Source: Saccharina japonica (Eukaryota > Sar > Phaeophyceae > Laminariales > Laminariaceae). Taken from it: a stretch of DNA of 64,000 nt. The translations under genes and the position numbers were made by a program. Below, piece after piece: positions 34,979 through 46,021 of this stretch. Under the pieces are notes generated by a model. It had not been told where the DNA came from. It saw only the letters and a program-made list of their open reading frames with translations, and made no database searches. The stretch is from NCBI GenBank assembly GCA_008828725.1, contig MEHQ01003631.1, positions 116,520 through 180,519 on the forward strand. Direction: 5' to 3'. The first letter of the stretch is position 1. Every line of letters starts with the position of its first letter.

Positions 34979-36620
34979 AGCGGCAGGTCCGGCTGGAACA
35001 AGGAGGAGAGCGCCACTGACCGGGGCCGCACGCTGCTAAGCTCTGGTGGACCGTACCAGACTGGGGGGGGTGTTGCGGCGTCTGCGGCGTAGGAGCAAGC
35101 GGAATACGGTGGGTCGAGGCCTGCTGCCACGAGCTATCGGGAGCAGATACTTGGTGGCCTTCTCTGTGGGGTTGGAGGTGCGCTTCATTATGTAGGTGTT
35201 CTGCGCCCCCTGACATATTAAAATTCCTCCCTGGGGTTTGCGCATATTGTAGGCTGGAACGCCGCGGGAATCTTAGTGTTGCTTCAAGTGTATCTTCTGC
35301 GTTATATAGTTAGTATATATTTAGTGATGCTTGCATACAAACCGGCATATATATTGAGAGTGTAGATGTAAAACGGAACATTAGGTCTCGCCACTCTGGG
35401 GCTCAGTATCACTACTGCTATCGTCGAGAGCTGTTAGGACCATCGCCAGAGAAAAGAGCGGAGATTCCAACAAGAAAGTAGGTGGTACGTGCAAAAACGA
35501 GGGGACGAGTTTTGTTTGTTTGTTGGTTATTTTTTGGGGGCTTGTCATAAAGCACTCCCATACGTAACGTCACACCCTCGCTCCTACCGTTGGGCACAAA
35601 TTTATTACAAGCTCACACCACAAAAACTAAAACGCGATAAATCACAAGACCTATATAGGACACACACACATGTAAGTTAACAAGCAAATGACTCCGTCAT
35701 GCTTCGCCTTCTCGTTCATGGCCATCTTTATCCTTGTCGGTGCCCAGCGTTTCGTCGTACCGCTTCCTCGTGGCCTTGGAATCGAAGGGTGTCGAGTGCA
35801 ATGCTTCCACTTCAGGCGCTTCGACAGGCTCACCAGCACCCACCTCCGCAGGTCCCGTGGGTTCATTTGTTGAAGTGGATTCGATCATCGTGGTCGCGGA
35901 CCCCCCTTCTTCTTCTCGTCTCTACACCCAAAATCCTGGTTGATGGGATTCCGTTACAACATGCAGCGGTCTCTGTAGAGCCCTTGGTATCATTGGTTGA
36001 GGTGGCAATTTCGTCCATTGTGGTTGTGAACTTGCCTCCTATATCTCCTCTCTCCTTCCGGAATGTACTATCATACGATGTTTTTGTGATAGAGTATGTT
36101 GTGAACCTAGGGAGTACCTTGGATCAAATATTCTCGAAACACACACATACATGCTCAATCACCACTGAAACAATTCTACGTACTGCCAGTAGCAATCCAT
36201 GCGCAGTATATACTGTGCCAGTGCTCAGTCCTGAAGCAATTGGTATCATCCCATCAGATGCCATCCCCTTCACAAACTTACAGGGCTCTCTTACCTGTCA
36301 GTTCAGCGCCGAGCTATTCTCAATTCCACCCGATCAAGCAATACCACCGCCAGTGGTACTTCTACACATGCTCAACCGTTTGTCATAGATGTATAATGCT
36401 CGGCATTACTTCTGTACGAGTAGTTCTAGGGTACGGCTAAATTTTTTATCAACCGGTATGTCCCCCTCTGGGGATGCCTGCGCAGCATACTCTCGGACAG
36501 CGGCCTCCAGCTTGGCTCATGGCCTTCACATGTCGTCTGTGAGCTTCTTGGGGTTCGGAAAATTGTCACCCGCTTCTACTACTCTCACGGCAGCGGTGGG
36601 GGGAACGTCGAAAGGACCCG

Positions 36621-37305
36621 ATGTCTCAGAGGCTGCCGATGGTCGTCGAAGGGCTCGAACCCAATTGGGACCAACACCTCCCTCATGTCGAATTGTGGTA
36701 CAACAATTCGGTCAACACCACTACCGGTTTGGCTCCCATACAACATCAACATGGAGCAACTCCCACGCCTCCCTCCGACAAGTTTAGGGCGCGCTGGGGT
36801 CGCCGGCCACTACAGTTTAGACCGCCGCGATCACCTTGCTCACTGCGACTTGGAGACGGACCGCCGGCAGCACACGCACGCTATCATCCACGAAGACCAC
36901 GCCCTCACCGTTGCCCGCGTGAACCAGTCGTATTTTGCCCTTTCCGACGCACTGCATCCGATCCCCAAATTTTATTGTCAGATACTGGGCGTGGGTGTAA
37001 AATTCGGCCGCCGCCATTTGCCAGGGCGTGAATACTGACACCGACGCTGAGGTTCTCAAGGACGAACTCTCGCTCAAAACATACAAGGTTCAAGGTTTCC
37101 CTACAAAGTCCTCGCAGTCGACCCCTTCTCCTCCGCCGACACCCCGGACGGATCCCCTCCAAGTTGCTAATGTCCTTCATTTGGATCTTCCTTCCGACAC
37201 GCCAGGCGCCGATGCGCGCCAGTGCGTGTCGGTACAAGGCGGCGAGCCCTGTGTCAACTACTCTCACGACAGTGACGACATGCCGGAGTCTTTTCCAGCG
37301 GAGAT
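36621..37305 (+). pseudogene. Ty3/gypsy integrase C-terminal relic, copy 2
   Basis: Identical in translation and in its two frame changes to 24628-25312, so the element was already dead when the block was duplicated. Confidence 0.75.
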
Positions 37306-37308
37306 GAG

Positions 37309-37918
37309 ACGCATGCTACGATAGAGGTGCACCATGTGTTTGCTGAGCTCTGCACTTGAGGAGCTCCATAACGAAAAAAAAAACAATCAAAATTCGGTAG
37401 AAAATAAAAGTGCTACCCGACGAACAACCCGATTACCTAATCATACTAATTATAGTATACCCTGGGACATTTGGCATCACAAGGCTGAGCCGCATGCTAC
37501 GACAACAGAGGTGCACCATGTTTTTGCCTTCTAAGGGTGGTCACATGAAGAGCTCTACACCTCAGCCTAGACTGCTTTTGGAGGAAAGTAAAAGTGATAC
37601 AGTATCCGATTGAATTTCCCATGGCCGGAGCAAACAACGAACAGTATTGCAACAAAACAATGACAGTTATAAGTCCGCCGTTTTTGGGTGAAGGAGCTCG
37701 ATCTTTCAGAGTTCGTTCCAGCCCAAAAGTGCTAGTGTCTCTATCGGAGCACGCATCCTGAGAGCCCGACAATTTTGGGTCAAGGCGCTACTGTCAATCG
37801 GTAAGAAAACGGACGCGTGCTACGATAGAGGTAGCAATGTTTTGGCTGAATCGCTTTCTGAACGATCGGGCTCCTTAACCAAAATTCGTCGGAATTTCTT
37901 GTTTTTTTGTGACGAAAT
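37309..37918 (+). mobile_element. Family-B MITE cluster, copy in block 2
   Basis: Same nested arrangement as 25316-25925. Confidence 0.6.
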
Positions 37919-38327
37919 ATGTTTCAAGAGAAATCACCCCCCCCCGCCCCCCCCCGAGACGACATTTGGAGTCCTCTTGAACGACGCGAAGCGGAGAAGA
38001 TTTTCCGGACACCGAAGTGGGGTCATCGCGGCAGTGTACGAGACGCCCTGGATGGGACTCTCTCGACCGTCCCACAGTGGGAACGGAACATATTCGACGC
38101 AAGCCGACCAGGAAGGGAAGAAACTGCTAGTTTGTTCCCCGCCACAAAACCGAAAGCACGAACTGTAGCGGGGAGGGGGGAGGAGCGCCCGGGCCATGCC
38201 CTTCCGTTCGAGTTACAACTGGGAGAGGCCGGTAGCGTAGCGCGAGGACAATACATGGGATTTTTGTCTTGTTTTGTTTTGTCTTGTTTGTGTTTGTGTT
38301 TGTGTGTGTGTGTGTTTTTTTTCCCAA

Positions 38328-39103
38328 TCCCAATTATTATCTACGCCCTTATTTTATCTCTCCTTCCTAGTCATCGTAGCTCAGATTCGGAGTCACTAAG
38401 TATAGGATACTCATCCTCCCCCTCATTACAGTCAGTACGTACGGTTTTTGCCTTGCATTTTTTATCGCGAGAAGACTTCAGCCTTTTCTTCCCTCGTCGA
38501 CTCGTATCGAATTGGTGGAGCAAGAATAAAAACGACAACAAAGTGTTGTATCGGGAAACTTTGTTTTGTTGTATACTGTGCACGCCGGACACTTGGTGTA
38601 TGATACTGATGATGTACAGTACAGTACCGGCCCGCTCACAAGCACGTAACTTGAAGAAGGTCAGCCTGAGTCGTTGGAAACATTAACAAAACTCTCAGCC
38701 TACAGGCAGTGCCTAATATTTTAGAAAGTCGGGCCCAAGACATACTTCCAGAAGAAAGTTAGCCTGAAACATTGACAATTTTAAGAAAGCTCTCAGCCAG
38801 TGCCTAAGATTAAAAAAAGTTGACCCCAAAAAATGTTTTTTTTTTAATTGTTTATCCCGTTTACTATCTTCGCCCTTCCTTTCTCTCTCTTTCCTGGTCG
38901 TCGCTCAGATCCGGGGTCACAAAGTAGGCTCTTCTACCTCCCCCCCCCCACTACGGTTCTTGCCTTGCATTAATATCGCGAGAAGTTTTCAGCACTTTCT
39001 TCCCTCGTCGACTTGCGTCGGATTCCGAAAAAATTCTTGTGCACTCTTAATACGGGCAACGAAAATCTTCTTGGGGATCGAAATAAGAAAGTGCGACATG
39101 ATA
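38328..39103 (-). repeat. Two copies of repeat R in block 2
   Basis: Same as 26335-27110. Confidence 0.6.
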
Positions 39104-39344
39104 AAGTGTGCTTGTGTGCGCGCCCAGAATCGGAAAGTCAGCCTGTGAGCCCGATTGAAGGTTTTTTGCGAGAGGACCGGTCGTGTACAGTACGCGACAG
39201 CACTTAAGAACTCGGCAGTTGAGAGTTTCAGGCTGGAGTTTTAGACGAATATAAGCACATGACCTCTTTTGTACTGAAAATAGTGTAGGACACACCCTGC
39301 CCTACATAAGAATCCAAGCCTGGCCAGAAATAAGAGATTATTCA

Positions 39345-39430
39345 CTCATTCAGAACTGAAAAATGTAACCAACACTAATTCCAAATAGTTTGTCCCCAAA
39401 AACGGGGGACCATTTCTTAAGGGGTTAACC
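39345..39430 (+). mobile_element. Mini-MITE, family E, in block 2
   Basis: Same as 27352-27437. Confidence 0.6.
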
Positions 39431-39821
39431 GGTGTCGCCTACTGTAGGCGTGTAGTTGGGTAGGAAAACTCCCTTGGAGCTTCAAAGGGGAAAATTGACC
39501 GTAACAAGTGACGATTTCAGAAACAGCGACTACGTGGAAGGGGGGGTGATGCAAAAGGGTTCGTACGGCAAGGGCGCGACACGAACGATGCTACGCGTAC
39601 TGCTTTAGGACCTCACGCTGGTCGAAGACTGTTGGTAACACCAAGGTCATCCTTTGTTTTGATATCACTACGTACGTACAGCAGTATCCCTGTACAGGGA
39701 TCGCAAAAGGGGGTATATAATGTGAAGACAAAAAACACACACGCGTAACCCGAAAGCGACGACTTTATTTCAAGGCCAGAGTAACACATCGGTCGAATAT
39801 TTACAGGTGTGCTGTGGAGGG

Positions 39822-40052
39822 GTGGACAAAGGGTGATAGTGGATCTTTATAATGGGGGTTTTGTCTTGGTAGTAGTAGTGTGACCCTGAGATCGAACCCT
39901 AACCCTAACCCTAACCCGAACCCTATGCCAGTGGTCAGTGCTTGCTTGGCCAATCAGAGTGCCTAATTAGCTACCTTAGGAAGATCCACTAACAGTGTTT
40001 GTCCACTACTGCAAAGCTACCTTAGGAAGATCCACTAACAGTGTTTGTCCAC
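39822..40052 (+). mobile_element. Family-C MITE in block 2 with a duplicated right terminal repeat
   Basis: As 27829-28013, but the right end (GCTACCTTAGGAAGATCCAC through GTCCACTACTG) appears twice in tandem, separated by CAAA. This is the only indel seen between the two large blocks. Confidence 0.7.
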
Positions 40053-40308
40053 TACTGGTGCTGTGTGTGTACTGACGACGACGGAGAAACAAGTCCCTCA
40101 AGAAAATGTTCAGACCACAGACAGGCAGTATTACCTGTACGTTCTCACTACTGGCGCAATCCATCGAACGATCTCTACATCCCAGTATACGTATATAGAT
40201 ATTCCCAAACGTGGCGTGCGATAGAGCAGTTGAAAAAGGTTCATGACTACGTCGTACTCGTAGCCTTTCAGTCTGTTTGGACAAAACTCGTTGAACATCT
40301 ATACGTAC

Positions 40309-42039
40309 ACTAAAATACGTGCTACCGAAGTTGTAAGAAATAGCAGAGGCACAAGAAGAGTGGTCCATCCCACCTTTCGAGTGAGAAATTCCAGGAGATG
40401 TGCACTTCAAACTGCCAAAGATATTTGATTACTCGTATATACTACTATTCGATTTAAGGAATCCTGGAAAAATCAACTGCTTCAATGAAGAGGCAGATTC
40501 TTTACGTGGGTACCTGTGGGGTGGTATTAATAGTGGTAATACACTTTATTCCGAGAAGAGCGCGACCGAATTGGCCTTGATCCGGGGCATAAACATCAAT
40601 AAATCTGTCAAACAAGCAGATCGAAGTGCAAAACGTCGAATTTGCGGATGAAACGGCTACCAGCACTACACAAGAAGACAAGCCCGAGTATCTTTGCGAT
40701 TGTCGGAAACGAGAATAGCCGAGGCAGATAGCACATAGCCACACAGACAGACAGACCGACAGACATTACCATCATCATCACCAGCAGAGGTACAAGCACC
40801 GCGAACAGGTAAGGGCGCAGTTACATAGGTTCGTACAAGCTTGGGGTTCGCGGATATCGTAGCCCCCGCGAGGTTGCGTGGTTTGTGTTGCTGGATCCAG
40901 TATCCTAGGCAGGGCCGGGGGGGGTGCGGTTAAAGCAAAAACCGGCAGTTTGTTTCCTTTGCAAATGCAGTTATTAAGTAGTATATGAACCCTTCGGACC
41001 GCACTCCCATTGTGGGGACACTTGACACTTAGAATTGGAGTACCGTACCATATACAAGTAAATGGATTGGTTTTGGATCCAACATAGAATCACACGCGAT
41101 TACTTTATGCAGCAGTACAGGTACCACCCGAATGCAAGGGTCGTCCAAAGTACGAGTTCCCGCCCTCGGGGTGCAGCAGTTAGTCACCCCGGTCGGATTG
41201 GAGGATCTAGCCTCATAGGCACCAGGAGCTGACGTGACAAGAGTCCCCGCTCCGCTTTACCCGAGGGTACGACCACAGCAGTACGCAACCAACAATACAC
41301 CAATCCTTTCAACTCTGGCTGTGAATGCTACGGAAGATTAAGATGCGGTAGATGCCCGGACTCCCACTACCCATAGGTTTCCCACGTTGGGTGCATATAT
41401 GGGATTCCCATGGGCTCCCGTGAGATACCGTATCGCAAACCGTGACAGCCTGTGGGATTCCTCGCGGGATCCCACGGGCTCCAGCAAAGGTTGCGGTGGG
41501 AGCCCATGAAGCCCCACGTGGGCGCTCGCGGGAGCTCGTGTCAGACTCACCATGGACAACCACCCCTAAGCACGATGATATCGGCTGTTGGGCTCGGTCA
41601 ATGATTCACGAGTCCCAGCGGTTTCAGTCACTTTGGAAAATGCGCAGACAAGTCCCAAGGGTATACGATTACTAGGGAATGCATTTTCTGATTCCTCGGT
41701 TGTTCCAACGCTACCACGTGACAGCAGTAGTATTAATAGTAGAAGCTGCGACGACGGGTGGATATTTTCTTATCCCAAGGGCATGAGGAGCTGATACATG
41801 TGTAGGCTCTCGCTTGTGCCAAGGGTACGGGGAAGTGACATGACTACACCCGCAGATCGTCCCGTGTAGCAAGGACTTTTAGATTGATTGCTTCGGTTTT
41901 GTCGATTGCGAGCCTGCTGGTGGTGGTGTTGCGTGTTGCTCGTGGTGACTTGTCTTTCGTTTGGATGTTTTGTGAGCTTCATTCAGTATCATACAAAAAA
42001 AGTCAAAATACACCTTTCAGCTGACCGAAAAATACCGTC
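40309..42039. repeat. Repeats Z and F in block 2
   Basis: Same content as 28270-30000. Confidence 0.6.
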
Positions 42040-42129
42040 GTGACCCAATCGTCTTGGCAGCTGCGCGCTCCGTGTGATACTTCTAGCACGCGTGCCATGG
42101 TACGTGCGGAGTGAACGATTAGGTGCACG

Positions 42130-42470
42130 TAGTTTTTGGTTGGTGTTTTTATATGCTAGTTTATAGAAACCCTTCTGTAGTAGAGGGGTGAATGAGCCAA
42201 GGTGGTTTCATACTTGCTGCACGCCATGTGCGTTCGAAGAAGAACACTCACCCCCCCCCCTCCCCCCCACGAAATCCCGCCGGACTTAAAAAACCAAACC
42301 CACAGAATCGCGGCAACCACGTTCAACTCGAAACGGCTTGTGGAGAAGCGAACCTCACGCATTAGACCCAGTCCACTTGATTGTATAGCCCCCGGATTTG
42401 TGGAAATCGGTCACGTACAGCTATATCAATCGAATAGCCGACAGACAAAGCTATTTCGATAGCATTAAAA
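42130..42470 (+). repeat. Dispersed repeat G
   Basis: Aligns with 61440-61840: CCATGTGCGTTC, a C run, GAATCCCGCCG/GAAATCCCGCCGG, AGAATCGCGG, AACGGTCTG/AACGGCTTG, CAGTCCAC and TATAGCCCCCG blocks in the same order. Confidence 0.6.
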
Positions 42471-42589
42471 TGGTACAAACAGCAGGCAGACAGGCTGCAA
42501 TATTAATAGTAGCACGTACACCAAGTACGCGACACGTCTTGATAATGTAATATTTGAGAAGGTCGCATACTTGTTACAAGTAAGAATTT

Positions 42590-42775
42590 GTGCTGAAGTC
42601 GAGGAGGAAAATATCATTACAAATTGGGAAGTGCAAGGGGGGGCATGAAGGGCCAAGCTGACAGAGTGGGAGGGGTGGGCGCAGGGGAGGTCATGGTCTC
42701 TACCATGACCAGCTCCCATCTACTGGCAAATATAGGGTTCGCCACCTCCACTTCCCATTTTAAATGCCCCGCCTA
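42590..42775 (-). repeat. Dispersed repeat H, inverse copy
   Basis: Complement of 7230-7440. Confidence 0.55.
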
Positions 42776-42811
42776 TCATAGCGTGTAGCACTGTGGTTGT
42801 TTTGTCCTCAA

Positions 42812-42900
42812 GTTAACCCTTTCAGAACTGCAAAACTCATCTCACACTAATTCCAAGTAGTTTATCTCCCAAAACGGGGGGCCGGTTCTTAAGGGTTAAC
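42812..42900 (+). mobile_element. Best-preserved mini-MITE, family E
   Basis: 89 bp with terminal inverted repeats GTTAACCCTTTCAGAAC and (complement) GTTAACCCTTAAGAAC. The centre includes CACTAATTCCAAGTAGTTT and CAAAACGGGGG. At this size it can only move with help in trans. Five copies are in the window. Confidence 0.65.
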
Positions 42901-42964
42901 TCTTGTAAAAAATAGAGTCCGTGGTCATACAAAAGCGCGTGAGATCTACATTTTTTTTTGTTTT

Positions 42965-43145
42965 TGTTTCTTTCCATCCCATTCATGATCTTCGCACTTC
43001 CGTCTTTCTCCCTATTAATAGTCGTAACTCAGATCCGGGGTCACAAGTAGGTCCTCCCCCACTACGGTTCTTGCCTTGCAATTTTATCGCGAGAATGTTT
43101 AAGCACTTTCTTCCCTCGTCAACTCTCGTCGAAGTTTGCTTACCC
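42965..43145 (-). repeat. Dispersed repeat R
   Basis: Same blocks as at 26880-27025. Confidence 0.6.
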
Positions 43146-43198
43146 ATGCTATAATATGCGCTCTCGGCAATCGGTGTCATTTGATAATAAAAACCTCC

Positions 43199-43275
43199 AT
43201 GGGGAGAATCGAACCCTCGACATCCGACCCAACAGGCTTCGTGGCTACCAGTTAGACCACTGGGGCGACCGGGAG
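43199..43275 (-). tRNA. tRNA-like pseudogene or SINE head
   Basis: The minus strand shows an A-box-like CGCCCCAGTGGTCTAACTGG, a D-arm pair GTGG/CCAC, a B-box/T-arm GAGGGTTCGATTCTCCC and a TTTTT pol III terminator just after. The T stem has one mismatch and the acceptor stem pairs only partly (about five of seven). The anticodon arm does not fold well, so no amino acid is assigned. It is best read as a degraded tRNA or tRNA-derived element. Confidence 0.45.
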
Positions 43276-43719
43276 ATCCGAAAAACCATAAAATAAATCA
43301 CAATTCGGCAGGGAAGCACGACGCCTGCCCACTATGTAATACCGTATTACATTCACCTGTTTATACTGCTGTGTATTGCGTACCACATCTGGCGGCTACT
43401 CAGATCACAGGCGTTCTACTCTGCACACGCGTTCATCAACTTAAAATCTTAGAATGCGACTATCCGTTGGAATGTAGACCCTACACATACCTAATAGATT
43501 TGCACGATCTACGAGTACACGTACGTGTATAGATCGCATCGAAATATCCATAATATATGTTTGTTCAATTTATGTTGTATGCAAGTTGTATGATATAAAT
43601 ATATCATATACGATAACGAGTGTATATACCATACCTGGAACTTACATACGTATGGGCAACGCATGGCTATTGCCACGGGCGGAGCAGGGGGCGTATCGCT
43701 AGTATATACTAAATACCCC

Positions 43720-43860
43720 ATACCCCACATTGTTGCATGTCGGCAGGTAACTAAAACCTGCCAGAATGCACGAATACCCTGCACCCCAGAGTAGAATGAA
43801 ACTGCTCGTACGATCTTAGATCGCATTCAAATCTGCATACGGTTGTTCAACTTTTTACTT
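43720..43860 (-). repeat. Inverse single unit of the 6001-6310 repeat
   Basis: GTCGGCAGGTAACTAAAACC, CTGCCAGAATGCAC, GATCGCATTCAAATCTGCAT and GGTTGTTCAAC are complements of the 6001-6160 unit. Confidence 0.55.
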
Positions 43861-43867
43861 TTCCATG

Positions 43868-44020
<153 letters not shown>

Positions 44021-44179
44021 CACGTAAACTCATGTCCAAAATCGTGTGTCTGTTGTCAAAGCATACCCCAGGGGAGAAAATATAAAATATGTTGTCTTCA
44101 CACTACGTACTCGTAAACCGTTTTTTCTACGTACCCAACTACACCAGTACATCCGTCCTGACTACTACCTGGTATTAAT

Positions 44180-44560
44180 AATGACATTGATAGAGAGAGA
44201 AAAACACACACACACAAATTGATGGGTATGTCGAGTGAAACGCCAACACGTACCGGTTGCGATAACAAAACGATACAAGCCATACCAGAAAACTAAGAAG
44301 ACAATAAAAAAACGAATTCTGGAATGAAACAGAATAATACCAGTATACCAGTGTAAATGACGCAAGACAGAAGCGCCGCTAAACAAACCGGAGCGCATAC
44401 CATACGTGCCCACAAGAAGAATAGCTATAACTGCTGCACGGGCGAAGCAATGCGACGAAGAGGAGAAATATACCAAATGCTGGCATAGGACGGCGGGGGG
44501 AAATTGAAACGAAGAGAGAAACGATGCCATAAGCAAGAGATGAGAGATAATATAGAAACA
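44180..44560 (+). repeat. Dispersed repeat D
   Basis: Same order of blocks as 7640-8560. Confidence 0.55.
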
Positions 44561-44596
44561 AGAAAAATCGTTATCAAGGCGATGATATATAGTAAC

Positions 44597-45165
44597 ATGA
44601 GTTCCCGTCTCTGTTACGAAACCGATCCGGGGACCTTGCCACACCACGTGCCATCTCCTTCCTACGCTCATCAGCAATAGCGGTGTCAAGTGTTGGTACT
44701 ACTGCTCCGCCCCTCCCCCCCCCCCTCAGTGAACAACTCAACAAGAAACAAACAAATACATGAACACACTTCTCGCGATAGAAATGCAAGGCAAGAACCG
44801 TAGTGGGGGAGGAGGGAGAGGAGCCTACTTTGTGACCCCGGATCTGAGTTACGACTACGAGGGAGGGAGAAAGACGGAAGTGCGAAGATCATGAATGGGA
44901 TGGACAAAAAAAAAACAAAAAAAAACTATATAATTTCATTCAAGGGGCTATTACGGGGTGGGCTAATGTAGTAAATAGGACCTACGGTATACACAAAACC
45001 TATATATTTACATATTTTTACTTTTAATATTTGGTCCTATTTACTATAGGTCCTCCGTAGTAGTCGAACCGATACCTTGCCACACGATCTACCATTTCGT
45101 TTCTGCATTCGTCGACAGCTGTAGGTAGTGTCAGTACGGCTGCCCCCCCGCCCCCCCCCTGTGCC
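44597..45165. repeat. Dispersed repeat S interrupted by repeat R
   Basis: The S halves 44597-44745 and 45066-45165 match 8975-9110 and 9165-9260. The R copy (44770-44915, inverse to 42965) lies between them, so R inserted into S. Confidence 0.55.
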
Positions 45166-45744
45166 TGGTCGGTGAACACCCGACATGACTTTTTGATGGG
45201 GAATATAAAACAACAACTTATAGTAATATTATCAAGTTTTAGATATGAAGTTTTAATGTAACAATGTTATATCTTATCTGACCTTTGGATCGTATCCCTA
45301 CAGCATCCTAGATTTACAGGGGTTTCATTGCAAGGTATACTGCTTGGAATTATGTGTGATTAGAGTATACGCGAGTATACTTACAACAGCACCCGGTGAC
45401 GTAACTCAAAGGAACGCTTTGTCCTGCTCATTCTAGAGGTCTGAGCTGTGTTTTCCTGGCTTTCTGTGCAAAACTGATGTCGCCAAAATGAGCACCACAA
45501 CCATGACACTAAAGAGTGCGACGCAGCAGTAATGCCGCCAAAGGATAAACGGTACTCGTCGCCATTACACATCCATGAGAGGTTGGCATCAGCAACACAC
45601 CTAGCTGACGCGGCTCGAGCTTACACGTACATTATCGGGTACAGCTTCCTGGGCACCCTGTGGGTCCGCGTTTTCTGGCACCTATGCGTACATTCTGCCG
45701 GTCCTCGATATGGTCTACTCGTAAAGTACAAGGTAAACACGGCC
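45166..45744. other. No gene recognised
   Basis: Intergenic sequence. Homology to the left-edge inverted copy begins at about 45745. Confidence 0.4.
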
Positions 45745-46021
45745 GACACACGCCTTTATTTGTGTCTGCGGTGTTGTATGAGGTTTTGGGTGCTCCAATG
45801 TCCACATCCCGACGCAGGGCCGACTGACTCGCTTTGAACCTCATTGGGTTGGACCGGTTACGAGTAGCGTGACGTCGCGCAGCTGACGCAGTCAGTTCCG
45901 TGCGCGCGGTTGAACCGTATTCCAATAGGGATATCCAATGGAATACATGCTCAACACCCCCTTTCAATCTCTCCCGCGGCGCAGGTCTTCTCTCTCTTTC
46001 AACAAAAACCGAGACGAAACC

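Larger units (their letters stand above)
33452..42121 (+). repeat. Large duplicated block, copy 2
   Basis: Counterpart of 21459-30082. It differs by a 46-bp tandem duplication near 39970-40015, which repeats one terminal repeat of the family-C MITE. Block 2 ends at 42121 and continues into repeat G rather than (CAA)n. Confidence 0.9.
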
